Position numbers and translations under genes: made by a program. From Syntrophaceticus sp. (GTDB taxonomy: Bacteria; Bacillota; DSM-12270; Thermacetogeniales; Thermacetogeniaceae), in contig DUSK01000001.1 of NCBI GenBank assembly GCA_012842275.1, positions 1 through 41,356 of the forward strand: a DNA stretch of 41,356 bases, in the 5' to 3' direction. The notes under the pieces were generated by a model. That model was not told where the DNA came from, made no database searches, and worked only from the letters and a program-made list of their open reading frames with translations. Shown here one piece after another: positions 9,051 through 19,423 of this stretch. Every line of letters begins with the position of its first letter. Within the stretch, counting starts at the first letter, position 1.

Positions 9051-11009
9051 GTGGACTTATCTCAGTATATGGATATTTTTGTGGCTGAATCTCAAGAACA
9101 CCTGGATAATTTGAATAAAAATTTATTGTTGTTGGAAAAAAATCCTGATAATAACAGTATTTTAAATGAAATATTCCGTTCCGCACATACACTCAAAGGT
9201 ATGGCTGCTACCATGGGTTTGGAGAGAACGGCAGAATTGACCCATGAGATGGAAACGGTATTGAGCTTACTCAAAGAAGGTAAAATTGCTGTAAAACAGG
9301 ATATTATTGATCTGTTGCTTAGTTGTTTAGATGATCTTAATGCAATGATCAGTGGTTTTGTAGAAGACGGAAAAGAACCCTGTATCGCTCAAGGTTTGAT
9401 TGATGCTCTGCGCAATCTTAGTGAGAGTGGCAGTGATTCTAGCCAAGAGCAAACAGATTCTTCAGATATTGAATTTAATGAATATGAATTATCTGTTTTA
9501 AAGGCATCAAAAGAGAGCAATTACAAGTCTTATCACATCAAAATTGAACTGGCTGAAGGAACAGTAATGAAAGCTGCCCGTGCTTTTATGGTGTTCCGCT
9601 GTTTAGAAGATTTCGGTCAGATTATTAAATGCATACCCCCTGTTCAGGATCTGGAAGAGGAGAAATTTGACAATAGTTTTGAAATATTTTTAATAACTAT
9701 GGATGATATTGAAAAAATCGCGACAGATCTGAATAGGATATCAGAAGTAAGAGTTGCTTCTATCACAGAGGTCAACATCGATAAATCATCAAAAACTTCA
9801 GCTGGAGATAACCAAAAAGATAGCACAGAGGCTGAAAATTCTATCATTTCCAACAAGGCACTGCTTTTAAAGACCGTCAGGGTAGATATCGACAGGCTTG
9901 ATGATATGATGAATTTAGTCGGTGAGTTGGTGATCAATAAAACCCGTTTAGAACAGATAGCCAGTGGTTACCGGATGAGTGAATTAGAAGAGGCTATCGA
10001 GCAGATGGGGAGGCTGACCACAGATCTGCAATCACTGGTAATGAAGGTGCGTATGGTTCCTATTAGACAGGTTTTTGACAGGTTTCCCAGGATGGTGCGT
10101 GATATCAGTCACAGTCTAAACAAATCTGTTGAGCTTGTTATTGAAGGTGAACAGACAGAACTGGATCGTACAGTTATCGATGAGATAGGTGAACCGCTGG
10201 TGCATCTGATCAGAAACGCTTTGGACCATGGCATTGAACCCCCAGATGTAAGAGCTGAAGCTGACAAACCAAAAACAGCACTTCTCCGGCTGGCCGCAAG
10301 ACAGGAAGGGAATAATGTGATCATTGAAGTGGAAGATGATGGGGAAGGCATAGATATCAATGAGGTCCGCAAACAGGCAATTAATAAAGGGTTTATCGAT
10401 CCCCGGGAAGGGGAACTTCTAGATGACAAGGCTGTATTGAATATTATCTTCGAACCCGGGTTCAGCACCAATAACACAGTTAATGATATTTCCGGCCGGG
10501 GTGTTGGTATGGATGTAGTTAAATCAAAAATAGAATCATTGAACGGAACTGTTGACATTGAAACCGAAAAGGGGAAAGGAACAAAGGTTATCATCAACCT
10601 TCCCCTTACCCTGGCTATTATTCAAGCTCTCCTGGTAAAGGTAGGGGAAGAGCAGTATGCCATTCCTCTTCATTCCATTGATGAGACTACTTTTCTGATC
10701 CCTGAGCAGATCAAAATGGTACAAAACCAAGAAGTGTTTTTATTAAGGGATATGGTTCTTCCTTTGATCAGGTGTAGCCGCCTGCTGGAGGTGCCAACTG
10801 CAGATCAGAAAAATGGTGAGGAGTTTGTGGTGGTGGTCCATAAAGGGGCGCAGCGCCTGGGGCTTGTGGTGGACCAGTTGGTTGGACAACAGGAAATAGT
10901 GATCAAACCGCTGGGAAATCTGTTGTCAGGAATACCCGGTATTGCTGGGGCAACCATCCTAGGTAATGGTCAGGTTGCTATTATTCTTGATGTTAATAGT
11001 CTGTTTTAA
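9051..11009 (+). CDS. cheA: Chemotaxis histidine kinase CheA
   Basis: Hpt (FRSAHTLKGMAATMG), HATPase (HLIRNALDHGIE, GRGVGMDVV) and C-terminal CheW-like domain; start GTG 9051. Confidence 0.97.
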   Translation: MDLSQYMDIFVAESQEHLDNLNKNLLLLEKNPDNNSILNEIFRSAHTLKGMAATMGLERTAELTHEMETVLSLLKEGKIAVKQDIIDLLLSCLDDLNAMISGFVEDGKEPCIAQGLIDALRNLSESGSDSSQEQTDSSDIEFNEYELSVLKASKESNYKSYHIKIELAEGTVMKAARAFMVFRCLEDFGQIIKCIPPVQDLEEEKFDNSFEIFLITMDDIEKIATDLNRISEVRVASITEVNIDKSSKTSAGDNQKDSTEAENSIISNKALLLKTVRVDIDRLDDMMNLVGELVINKTRLEQIASGYRMSELEEAIEQMGRLTTDLQSLVMKVRMVPIRQVFDRFPRMVRDISHSLNKSVELVIEGEQTELDRTVIDEIGEPLVHLIRNALDHGIEPPDVRAEADKPKTALLRLAARQEGNNVIIEVEDDGEGIDINEVRKQAINKGFIDPREGELLDDKAVLNIIFEPGFSTNNTVNDISGRGVGMDVVKSKIESLNGTVDIETEKGKGTKVIINLPLTLAIIQALLVKVGEEQYAIPLHSIDETTFLIPEQIKMVQNQEVFLLRDMVLPLIRCSRLLEVPTADQKNGEEFVVVVHKGAQRLGLVVDQLVGQQEIVIKPLGNLLSGIPGIAGATILGNGQVAIILDVNSLF

Positions 11010-11021
11010 GGGGGAATCGAT

Positions 11022-11501
11022 GTGGTGAACCAGGAACCAGGCAATCATACAACAGAGCACCGGCAGGTTGTCCATTTTACAATAGGTCCGGAAAATTATG
11101 GCCTTGAAGTGGAGCAAGTTCAGGAAATTATCCGACCGCTACCTGTTACACGGGTTCCCTTTGCACCTGCTTTTATTGAAGGGGTAATTAACCTTCGTGG
11201 ATGTATTATCCCTGTTATCAAACTCGATGACCTATTGGGAAAACAGCTATCAGAAAATAATGGCTACAGCAGGGTGGTTATTGCTCATTATCAGGAAATA
11301 ACGGTTGGCTTGAAGGTTGACAGTGTCAAAGGTGTGGTTTACCTGGATATTGATTTTGCTGATCCTATCCTTAAACAGGCACAGATCAAAACAAGATATA
11401 TATCAGGCATCGGAAAACTTAATGATCAATTGATTTTACTGCTTGATTTAGCATCATTGCTGGATGATGCTAAATTAAACAAGCAGGAGGAGAAGTGTTA
11501 G
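11022..11501 (+). CDS. cheW: Chemotaxis coupling protein CheW
   Basis: CheW domain: YGLEVEQVQEIIRPLPVTRVPFAPAFIEGVINLRGCIIPVIKL. Confidence 0.95.
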   Translation: MVNQEPGNHTTEHRQVVHFTIGPENYGLEVEQVQEIIRPLPVTRVPFAPAFIEGVINLRGCIIPVIKLDDLLGKQLSENNGYSRVVIAHYQEITVGLKVDSVKGVVYLDIDFADPILKQAQIKTRYISGIGKLNDQLILLLDLASLLDDAKLNKQEEKC

Positions 11502-12124
11502 CATTGGATGATATGTTGAAGCTGAACAATGTACAGTTGGATGCTATCAAAGAAGTGGGCAATATTGGTGCAGGTAATGCAGCAACAGCCCTTTCCAAAC
11601 TGATCAAAACCCGTGTGGAGATGAGTGTGCCGGACATCATGATTCTGCCTTTCTCCCGCATTACCGCCACAATAGGGGGTCCTGATGCTCATGTTACAGC
11701 CATTTTTTATACTATTAAAGGTCAGGCACCTGGAACTCTCTTGTTTTTGATCCCTATCATAGATGCTAGAAAGATCGCTGATGTTTTGTTAAACAAAGAT
11801 ATTAGTCATGACCAAGTTTCATTTGATGAAATGGACTGCTCAGCCCTCACAGAATTGGGAAACATTATGGCAGGATCATTTCTCAATGCCTTAAATATGT
11901 TTACATCAATCCATTTTGAGCCTACAGTTCCTGCACTTTGTATTGACATGGTTGGGGCTATCCTGGGGAGTGTGCTGACCAATTTAGGTATGGTCAGCGA
12001 TTATGTATTATTCATAAAAACCGAATTTAAATATCAGGGAAACCATGCTCTGGGAAATCTGTATTTTTTACCTGAAGCCGAAGCATTACAAGTAATACTT
12101 AAATCACTCGGGGTGAACAATTAG
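11495..12124 (+). CDS. cheC: CheY-P phosphatase CheC
   Basis: Two CheC-type phosphatase motifs (EVGNIGAGNAATALSKL and ELGNIMAGSFLNAL); GTG start overlapping cheW. Confidence 0.93.
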   Translation: MLALDDMLKLNNVQLDAIKEVGNIGAGNAATALSKLIKTRVEMSVPDIMILPFSRITATIGGPDAHVTAIFYTIKGQAPGTLLFLIPIIDARKIADVLLNKDISHDQVSFDEMDCSALTELGNIMAGSFLNALNMFTSIHFEPTVPALCIDMVGAILGSVLTNLGMVSDYVLFIKTEFKYQGNHALGNLYFLPEAEALQVILKSLGVNN

Positions 12125-12613
12125 GTGAATAAAACCTGCCTCAATGTTGAAATTGCTGAGTATAAAGCTGCCAAAAATCCCACAGAGCTGGTAACTATCG
12201 GATTGGGATCATGTGTTGGTATTTGTTTATATGATCCTGTTGCCAGGGTCGGTGGACTGGCCCATGTGATGCTTCCCGATTCCACACAGGCGCGCTCATC
12301 TAATAACAAAGGAAAATTTGTTGATACAGCGATACCTGCTCTTATTGCAGATATGTCGAAGCTTGGCGCTGACAGATCACGTCTTGTGGCTAAGATCGTT
12401 GGCGGGGCGGAAATGTTCAGTTTTACTAATGCCTCTGATTTTATGCGTATAGGGAAACGAAATGTGGAAGCAACACTTGCTGCTCTAAAGGCAGAAAAAA
12501 TACCTATCATCGCTCAGGATACAGGTAAAAACTATGGCCGCAGTATAAGGTTCTGCACAGATAACGGACAGCTGTACATCAAAAGCATTGCCCACGGGGA
12601 AAAGATTATGTAG
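12125..12613 (+). CDS. cheD: Chemoreceptor deamidase CheD
   Basis: LVTIGLGSCVGICLYDP...GGLAHVMLP catalytic Cys/His motif; directly after cheC. Confidence 0.95.
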   Translation: MNKTCLNVEIAEYKAAKNPTELVTIGLGSCVGICLYDPVARVGGLAHVMLPDSTQARSSNNKGKFVDTAIPALIADMSKLGADRSRLVAKIVGGAEMFSFTNASDFMRIGKRNVEATLAALKAEKIPIIAQDTGKNYGRSIRFCTDNGQLYIKSIAHGEKIM

Positions 12614-12636
12614 GGCAAAGGTCAGGTGAAAAATGG

Positions 12637-13416
12637 ATGGGATTTGATGAAAATCAGCTCTGGCAGGATTATAAAAAAAATCATAATCTAGAGTCACGGG
12701 AAAAGATAATATTACATTATGTTCCTTTAGTCAGGTATGTTGCCAGTCGTTTTGCACCTGGGCTCAAGGGATATTTTGAGTTTGACGATCTGGTAAGTGC
12801 GGGTATTTATGGTTTGATCAATGCAGTGGAAAGGTTTAATCCTGATCTGGGATTTAAGTTTGAGACCTATGCTATATCACGGATTAAAGGTTCTATTGTT
12901 GATTGGCTGCGGTCTTTAAATTGGGTACCGCACTCTACCTTAAAAAAGGCCCAAGAGCTTGAAGATGCGATGTTGAAGCTTGAACAACAACTGGGGAGAG
13001 CACCTGAGGATAAGGAAGTAGCGGATTACTTGGGTTTGAGCCTGGATGAATACCAGCAGTTATTACAACAGACTGCTCCGATTATACTGATATCTCTTGA
13101 TGATCTTCAAAGCTCTGCCGGAGATGATGGAAATTCCAATCTGCTCTTTCAAGAGTTGATACCGGATCCCAATGCAGTGGATCCTGAATCATTTCTAGAA
13201 TACAGAGAAATAAAAGAAACCCTGGTGGATGCAATCAGGAAATTACCGGAAAGGGAGGCTCTGGTGATAACGCTCTACTACTATGAGGGCCTCACATTAA
13301 AAGAAATAGGTCAGGTACTCGAAGTTTCTGAATCAAGGGTATCTCAGCTGCACACAAAAGCTGTATTAAGATTGCGTGGAAAGCTGAGTAGAAAAAAGAA
13401 GGAGTTGTTAGTATAA
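12637..13416 (+). CDS. sigD: RNA polymerase sigma factor, flagellar type (SigD/FliA/WhiG family)
   Basis: Sigma-28 regions: HYVPLVRYVASRF, FDDLVSAGIYGLINAVERF, YAISRIKGSIVDWLRSLNWVP; region 4 HTH EGLTLKEIGQVLEVSESRVSQLHTKAV. Confidence 0.96.
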   Translation: MGFDENQLWQDYKKNHNLESREKIILHYVPLVRYVASRFAPGLKGYFEFDDLVSAGIYGLINAVERFNPDLGFKFETYAISRIKGSIVDWLRSLNWVPHSTLKKAQELEDAMLKLEQQLGRAPEDKEVADYLGLSLDEYQQLLQQTAPIILISLDDLQSSAGDDGNSNLLFQELIPDPNAVDPESFLEYREIKETLVDAIRKLPEREALVITLYYYEGLTLKEIGQVLEVSESRVSQLHTKAVLRLRGKLSRKKKELLV

Positions 13417-13473
13417 ACTGGTCAGCATAAAATGTTTCACGGGGAAGGAAAAAGGGAGTAGGAGGAGAAGTTA

Positions 13474-15096
13474 ATGACTGATGAGATATTAAACAATGAA
13501 CCTAATGAACCTGCCTACTGTCTGGAGATTGCGGATGACGGGGTTTTCCTGACTGTGCATCCCAATTCAATGGAATTTGCATCCCTGTTAAATATTATTA
13601 CAGAGGAAATCAATGTTCGTGATATAGAAGAAGTGGATTTTGCCGAAGTGCAAAAAGCTTGTTGGAATAAATTAAAAAAACATAAAATTGCACCATCTCA
13701 GCAGGAATCAAAAAAAGATGGTGTTGTAATTATTGATATTAGTGAAGATGAAATGGAGGCTGTATGTACTCTCTATCCTCCTCTTGGTGATGGAAAACCG
13801 GTAACGAGAGAGCAACTGCAGAGAATATTAGACAGTAAAAATATTATTTACGGTATTGATGAGGAAAAAATCAATGAAATAACAAGCTCAGGAAAAGCAG
13901 TAAGATCTTGTGTCATAGCTAAAGGTTTACAGATAAAGAAAGGCAAAGATGCTTCAATTCAATTTAATTCATCTATTACAGAGGATAACCCCAAACCAAA
14001 GGTGCTGGATGATGGTAGAGTCGACTATTATGATCTTGGTTTAATCCATAATGTAGTTAAAGGAGAGGTAATTGCCAGGAAAATACCTGCAGTACCTGGA
14101 AGTAATGGGGTTACCGTAACAGGGAAACTACTTAAACCACCGCCTCCTAAAGATATCCCCCTTCCCAGGGGTAAAAACACAGTTGTTTCAGATGATGGGT
14201 TAAAACTGATGGCAAATACTTCCGGACATGTAGAAATACGGTCAGGACGTATTTGCGTGTTTCCGGTTTATGTTGTTCCTGGCGATGTGGATTTCTCCAC
14301 AGGCAATATCGATTTTATCGGCAGTGTTCAGGTGATGGGCAGTGTGAGAAACGGATTCTCAGTAAAGGCAGAAGGAAATGTGGAAATTATGGGCAGATTG
14401 GAAGGGGGCTATATTAATGCAGGAGGCAATATTGTAGTAAAGGAGGGGATTGTTGGACAGGGAAAAGGAAATATTAAAGCAGGTGGTTCGGTTTATGCCC
14501 GGTTTTTAGAAAATGCCCAGGTGGATGCTGGGAAGGATGTGCTGGTCGGGGATACGATCATGCACAGCACTGTAAGAGCAGGCGGTAGGATAATAGTAAG
14601 TGGGAAAAAAGGGAAAATTGTCGGTGGCCTGTGTTTTGCTGGTCTCGAGATCGAAGCAAAAGTGGTCGGATCAATAATGGAAGTTGCCACAGAATTGGAG
14701 ATCGGAATCAGCTCTCAAGACTTAAATAAGCTCCAGCTTTTATTTGAAAAGGAAAATAAAATCAAAGAGCAATTACAAAAAATCAACAGCATATTTGGCA
14801 TATATAATAATGTTAAAACTCCTGATCAGCGAAGAAAATCACAGGGACTTGAATATGATGAGCAAATTGCTGCAAAAGAAGACCTGCTCGGCCAGTTGGA
14901 AGTACTGCAAAAGGAAAAACAGAAAATCCTGGCAAAGCTGAGATTGCCGGATCGTGGAAAGGTAAAGATAAAGGATCGTGTCTATCCGGGCGTTACCATC
15001 AGATTTGGAACGATATGTCATGCTGTTAGAGATGTAACTCGGTATGTTTGCTATTATAAGCAAGGTGATGAAATTAAAAAAGCACCCTATGCCTAA
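13474..15096 (+). CDS. DUF342 / FapA family protein
   Basis: FapA-like central repeats (NIDFIGSVQVMGSVRNGFSVKAEGNVEIMGRLEGGYINAGGNIVVKEGIVGQGKGNIKAGGSVYARFLENAQVDAGKDVLVGDTIMHS). Confidence 0.92.
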   Translation: MTDEILNNEPNEPAYCLEIADDGVFLTVHPNSMEFASLLNIITEEINVRDIEEVDFAEVQKACWNKLKKHKIAPSQQESKKDGVVIIDISEDEMEAVCTLYPPLGDGKPVTREQLQRILDSKNIIYGIDEEKINEITSSGKAVRSCVIAKGLQIKKGKDASIQFNSSITEDNPKPKVLDDGRVDYYDLGLIHNVVKGEVIARKIPAVPGSNGVTVTGKLLKPPPPKDIPLPRGKNTVVSDDGLKLMANTSGHVEIRSGRICVFPVYVVPGDVDFSTGNIDFIGSVQVMGSVRNGFSVKAEGNVEIMGRLEGGYINAGGNIVVKEGIVGQGKGNIKAGGSVYARFLENAQVDAGKDVLVGDTIMHSTVRAGGRIIVSGKKGKIVGGLCFAGLEIEAKVVGSIMEVATELEIGISSQDLNKLQLLFEKENKIKEQLQKINSIFGIYNNVKTPDQRRKSQGLEYDEQIAAKEDLLGQLEVLQKEKQKILAKLRLPDRGKVKIKDRVYPGVTIRFGTICHAVRDVTRYVCYYKQGDEIKKAPYA

Positions 15097-15122
15097 CAGG
15101 ACAGGATAATAGGGGGGTCTTT

Positions 15123-15443
15123 ATGACATTAAAAGCTGTGGATCTTCAGGTAATATTACCGAAGATTCAGGATGTAGGAAGAATCCAACAGGTTCAACAA
15201 TCCAACGAACAGGCGCAACAGCATAGTTTTGCTGCGCAACTGTTGCGTGAAAAAGAAATTGCCCAAAGATCTGTTCAAAGCTCACCTGAGAGTAAAGAGG
15301 GAAGGATCCGGGAGAAGGAGGAGAAGTCCGGTACTAAAAAGAATTTTGGGCAAATGGATGCGCAAGAGCGAGCGCATCATTCTGAACAGAATCAGGAGAT
15401 GCCTACAGTTGCTCCTGGTCATTTAATTGATTTGAAAATCTAA
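15123..15443 (+). CDS. Uncharacterised small Gln-rich/charged protein
   Basis: 106 aa between DUF342 and the TM/coiled-coil protein; RBS ataggggggt upstream. No family recognised. Confidence 0.7.
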   Translation: MTLKAVDLQVILPKIQDVGRIQQVQQSNEQAQQHSFAAQLLREKEIAQRSVQSSPESKEGRIREKEEKSGTKKNFGQMDAQERAHHSEQNQEMPTVAPGHLIDLKI

Positions 15444-15464
15444 TCTAGAGGTGTATTAATAGAA

Positions 15465-15998
15465 ATGGAAGAACCAATCATTATCATACTATCACTGCTG
15501 ACTATAAGTGTTATCATCCTTGTTTTTGTTGTTGTTTGGCGTGACCGGAGGGACCTCAAACTCCGCAAGGCTGCTGAAGAGATCGAGAATTTAGAAAATC
15601 TACTCCGAGAAGTACAGCGTACTAAAAAGGAAATCGAGGAGATGCTGATCAAAGCCAAAAAACAAACGGACCAGGCAGTATCCAAGGTTGATAATCAAAT
15701 GAAACAGGTAAAGGCTTCGGTAGCAAGCTTAGAACAGAAAATTCGTGAAAGCAGCCGGGATAAAAATAAGCATCAAAAGTTTTCTGGAAAGGGGAAATCC
15801 CGTACTAATAAACAAAAAATGGATTCACAGCACAAAAACGAAGGGAAAAACACTCCAAAAATTGATGACGGAGAAAAATACGCCAAAATGGTGGAGTTGG
15901 CAAATCAGGGCTTAAGCAATGAAGAAATTGCAAAAATACTGAATCTGGGATCTGAAGAAGTAGACCTGGTTTTAAAATTGAAACAAAACATTAGTTAA
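15465..15998 (+). CDS. Single-pass membrane protein with coiled coil and C-terminal HTH-like segment; SwrB/YlxL-position protein
   Basis: N-terminal TM (IIIILSLLTISVIILVFVVVW), long coiled coil, Lys-rich linker, C-terminal MVELANQGLSNEEIAKILNLGSEEVDLVLKLK. Sits between sigD and rpsB, as swrB does in B. subtilis. Confidence 0.75.
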   Translation: MEEPIIIILSLLTISVIILVFVVVWRDRRDLKLRKAAEEIENLENLLREVQRTKKEIEEMLIKAKKQTDQAVSKVDNQMKQVKASVASLEQKIRESSRDKNKHQKFSGKGKSRTNKQKMDSQHKNEGKNTPKIDDGEKYAKMVELANQGLSNEEIAKILNLGSEEVDLVLKLKQNIS

Positions 15999-16045
15999 AA
16001 ATATAAGTTTAAAAAATAAGTTTAATAAATAAGTTAAGATTATTC

Positions 16046-16078
16046 AGCACCTTTCAAGGAGAAAGGTGCTTTTTATTT
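16046..16078 (+). terminator. Rho-independent terminator of the flagellar/chemotaxis operon
   Basis: Perfect 10-bp stem AGCACCTTTC (16046-16055) / GAAAGGTGCT (16061-16070), 5-nt loop, then TTTTATTT. Confidence 0.92.
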
Positions 16079-16117
16079 GAGCAGCAGACCATTAATCACT
16101 AAAATCCGGTGATTTTG

Positions 16118-16147
16118 TTGCTTGAATCCATTTCTTTGTGTTATACT
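16118..16147 (+). promoter_or_regulatory. Candidate sigma-A promoter for rpsB operon
   Basis: TATACT -10 (16142-16147) with weak -35 TTGCTT (16118-16123), 18-bp spacer; just after the terminator and upstream of rpsB. Confidence 0.55.
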
Positions 16148-16180
16148 ATCGGTTGATAAAAACACACGTCAGCTTTAGAG

Positions 16181-16209
16181 TCAGGCAGGGGTCCTGCGGG
16201 TCTGCCTGA
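16181..16209 (+). promoter_or_regulatory. Leader hairpin upstream of rpsB
   Basis: Perfect 8-bp inverted repeat TCAGGCAG (16181-16188) / CTGCCTGA (16202-16209) in the rpsB 5' UTR. Confidence 0.6.
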
Positions 16210-16248
16210 TTATGAAAGCGGCGGAGGCAAAACCAAAGGAGGAAAAAC

Positions 16249-16989
16249 ATGTCAGTAGTCACTATGAAACAGTTGCTTGAAGCAGGGGTTCATTTCGGTC
16301 ACCAGACAAGACGCTGGAATCCCAAAATGGCTCCCTATATTTTTACGGAGCGCAATGGTATTTATATCATCGATCTACAGAAAACTGTAAAGAAGATCGA
16401 GGAAGCCTGCAACTTTATTAAAGAGGTTGTTGGCGAAGGGAAAAGTGTGCTTTTTGTAGGCACCAAAAAACAGGCACAGGATTCGGTAAGGGAAGAAGCT
16501 GAAAGATGCGGGATGTTTTATGTTAATGTCAGATGGCTTGGTGGTATGCTTACCAATTTCCAGACCATCCGCCAAAGGGTTGAGCGGTTGCGTGAGTTAG
16601 AAAAAATGGAAGAAAGCGGCCACATGGAGCTTCTCCCCAAAAAAGAGGTCATCAAGCTGAAAGGAGAAAAAGAAAAACTTGAACGCTTTTTAAAAGGAAT
16701 TAAAGACATGGATGAGCTTCCCGGGGTTCTTTTTATAGTTGATACCAGAAAAGAACAGATCGCGGTAAAGGAAGCTCGTAAATTAGGTATACCAACAATA
16801 GGTATTGTTGATACAAACTGCGATCCTGATGAGATTGATTATGTGATACCTGGTAACGATGATGCCATCAGGGCTGTCCGGCTTTTGACTTCAAAAATAG
16901 CTGATGCTGTTTTGGAAGCAAAGCAAGGGGAACAGGTTGAAGAAGAACAACAAGAACAAGAACAAGAACTAGAACTAGAAGAAGAGTAA
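16249..16989 (+). CDS. rpsB: 30S ribosomal protein S2
   Basis: [46 protein letters not shown]; strong RBS aaaggagga. Confidence 0.99.
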   Translation: MSVVTMKQLLEAGVHFGHQTRRWNPKMAPYIFTERNGIYIIDLQKTVKKIEEACNFIKEVVGEGKSVLFVGTKKQAQDSVREEAERCGMFYVNVRWLGGMLTNFQTIRQRVERLRELEKMEESGHMELLPKKEVIKLKGEKEKLERFLKGIKDMDELPGVLFIVDTRKEQIAVKEARKLGIPTIGIVDTNCDPDEIDYVIPGNDDAIRAVRLLTSKIADAVLEAKQGEQVEEEQQEQEQELELEEE

Positions 16990-17009
16990 ATTATATGGAG
17001 GGGATCCAT

Positions 17010-17606
17010 TTGATAAAAGCTGAAAGTGTTAAAGAATTAAGAGAGCGTACAGGTGCAGGTATTATGGACTGCAAAAAGGCCCTTCAGGAAACCAACGGGG
17101 ATCTGGAAAAAGCTATTGTTTATTTGAGGGAGCAAGGTATTACTGCCGCAGCTAAAAAAGCAGGAAGGGCCACTAAAGATGGGTTGGTAGAAGCGTATAT
17201 ACATCCCGGTGGTAAGATTGGCGTGCTGATTGAAGTAAACTGTGAAACGGATTTTGTTGCAAAGACCGATGACTTTAAAAATCTATGCAAAGAGTTGGCC
17301 ATGCAGGTAGCAGCTGCCAACCCGGAATATTTGAGCCGTGAAGATGTGCCTGAGGAAAGAATCCAATCTGAAAAAGAGATTTTAGAAACCCAGGCGAGAA
17401 ATGAAGGGAAACCTGAAAAGGTGATTGAAAAGATTGTCACAGGCAGGATGAATAAGTTCTATCAGGAGGTCTGCCTTTTTGAACAGCCCTATATCAGAGA
17501 TCCTGATATAACAGTTAAAGATTTAGTTAATCAGTATATCGCCAAATTGGGTGAAAATATAGTAGTGCGCCGTTTCTGCCGTTTCCAGTTGGGTGAAGAA
17601 GCCTAA
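17010..17606 (+). CDS. tsf: Translation elongation factor Ts (short form)
   Basis: [37 protein letters not shown]. Probable TTG start at 17010 after RBS ggagggg; the ORF-track ATG at 16995 overlaps the RBS. Confidence 0.96.
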   Translation: MIKAESVKELRERTGAGIMDCKKALQETNGDLEKAIVYLREQGITAAAKKAGRATKDGLVEAYIHPGGKIGVLIEVNCETDFVAKTDDFKNLCKELAMQVAAANPEYLSREDVPEERIQSEKEILETQARNEGKPEKVIEKIVTGRMNKFYQEVCLFEQPYIRDPDITVKDLVNQYIAKLGENIVVRRFCRFQLGEEA

Positions 17607-17650
17607 AAATTTTATCTAGAGAAAGGATTTTCTAGTTGAACGTAGAATGA

Positions 17651-18949
<1,299 letters not shown>

Positions 18950-18953
<4 letters not shown>

Positions 18954-19165
18954 TGGATAAGCAAGATGATGTGTTGGATGTGGTAGGGTTTACCCTTGAT
19001 GAGGGTAAACAGATATTGCATAAAGCAGGTTATAGTGTTCGCATTAAATCAACCAGTAGTCCTACAGGGAATCGCGCCAGGGTTTTGCGTCAAAGGGTGA
19101 TAGGTAATGGTGAAATTGAATTAACCATTAGCTATGAATACTACAAAGACCCAGCGATGGAGTAA
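18950..19165 (+). CDS. Small PASTA-like domain protein
   Basis: 71 aa; [22 protein letters not shown]...[19 protein letters not shown] resembles a single PASTA repeat; ATGA overlap with the frr stop. Confidence 0.7.
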
Positions 19166-19180
19166 AAGGAGGTGAAAATT

Positions 19181-19354
19181 GTGGCTTATAAGATCATTGC
19201 TGACAAATGTGAGGCTTGCGGTTCCTGTATGGACGAATGTGCAAACGAGGCTATCTCTGAAGTTGATGGTGCATATGTCATTGATCCTGACAAATGTGAA
19301 GACTGTGGGACTTGTATAGATGTTTGCCCGAACGATGCAATTGTTGAAGAATAA
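19181..19354 (+). CDS. 2[4Fe-4S] ferredoxin
   Basis: Two CxxCxxCxxxC clusters (CEACGSCMDEC, CEDCGTCIDVCP); GTG start at 19181 after RBS AAAGGAGGTG (ORF track starts at 19172). Confidence 0.93.
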   Translation: MAYKIIADKCEACGSCMDECANEAISEVDGAYVIDPDKCEDCGTCIDVCPNDAIVEE

Positions 19355-19372
19355 TATTATAATTATTTCTTT

Positions 19373-19395
19373 CCCCCTCCTGGAGGGGGTTTTTT
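19373..19395 (+). terminator. Rho-independent terminator after ferredoxin gene
   Basis: CCCCCT (19373-19378), CCTGG loop, AGGGGG (19384-19389), then TTTTTT. Confidence 0.85.
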
Positions 19396-19423
19396 CTAAG
19401 TAACAAATACAGGGGCGACAATA

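Noticed and set aside
10109-10597. 162-aa minus-strand ORF opposite cheA
   Set aside because: Ser-rich antisense translation typical of a shadow ORF over the conserved CheA kinase domain.
16000-16040. Near-repeats ATAAGTTTA/ATAAGTTAA before the flagellar operon terminator
   Set aside because: Short AT-rich tandem similarity, no regular unit or spacer; not a CRISPR or meaningful repeat.
16150-16248. Possible c-di-GMP (GEMM) riboswitch upstream of rpsB
   Set aside because: GGCAAAACC near the start codon superficially recalls GEMM, but the two-stem GEMM architecture and GNRA/tetraloop-receptor elements are not present.
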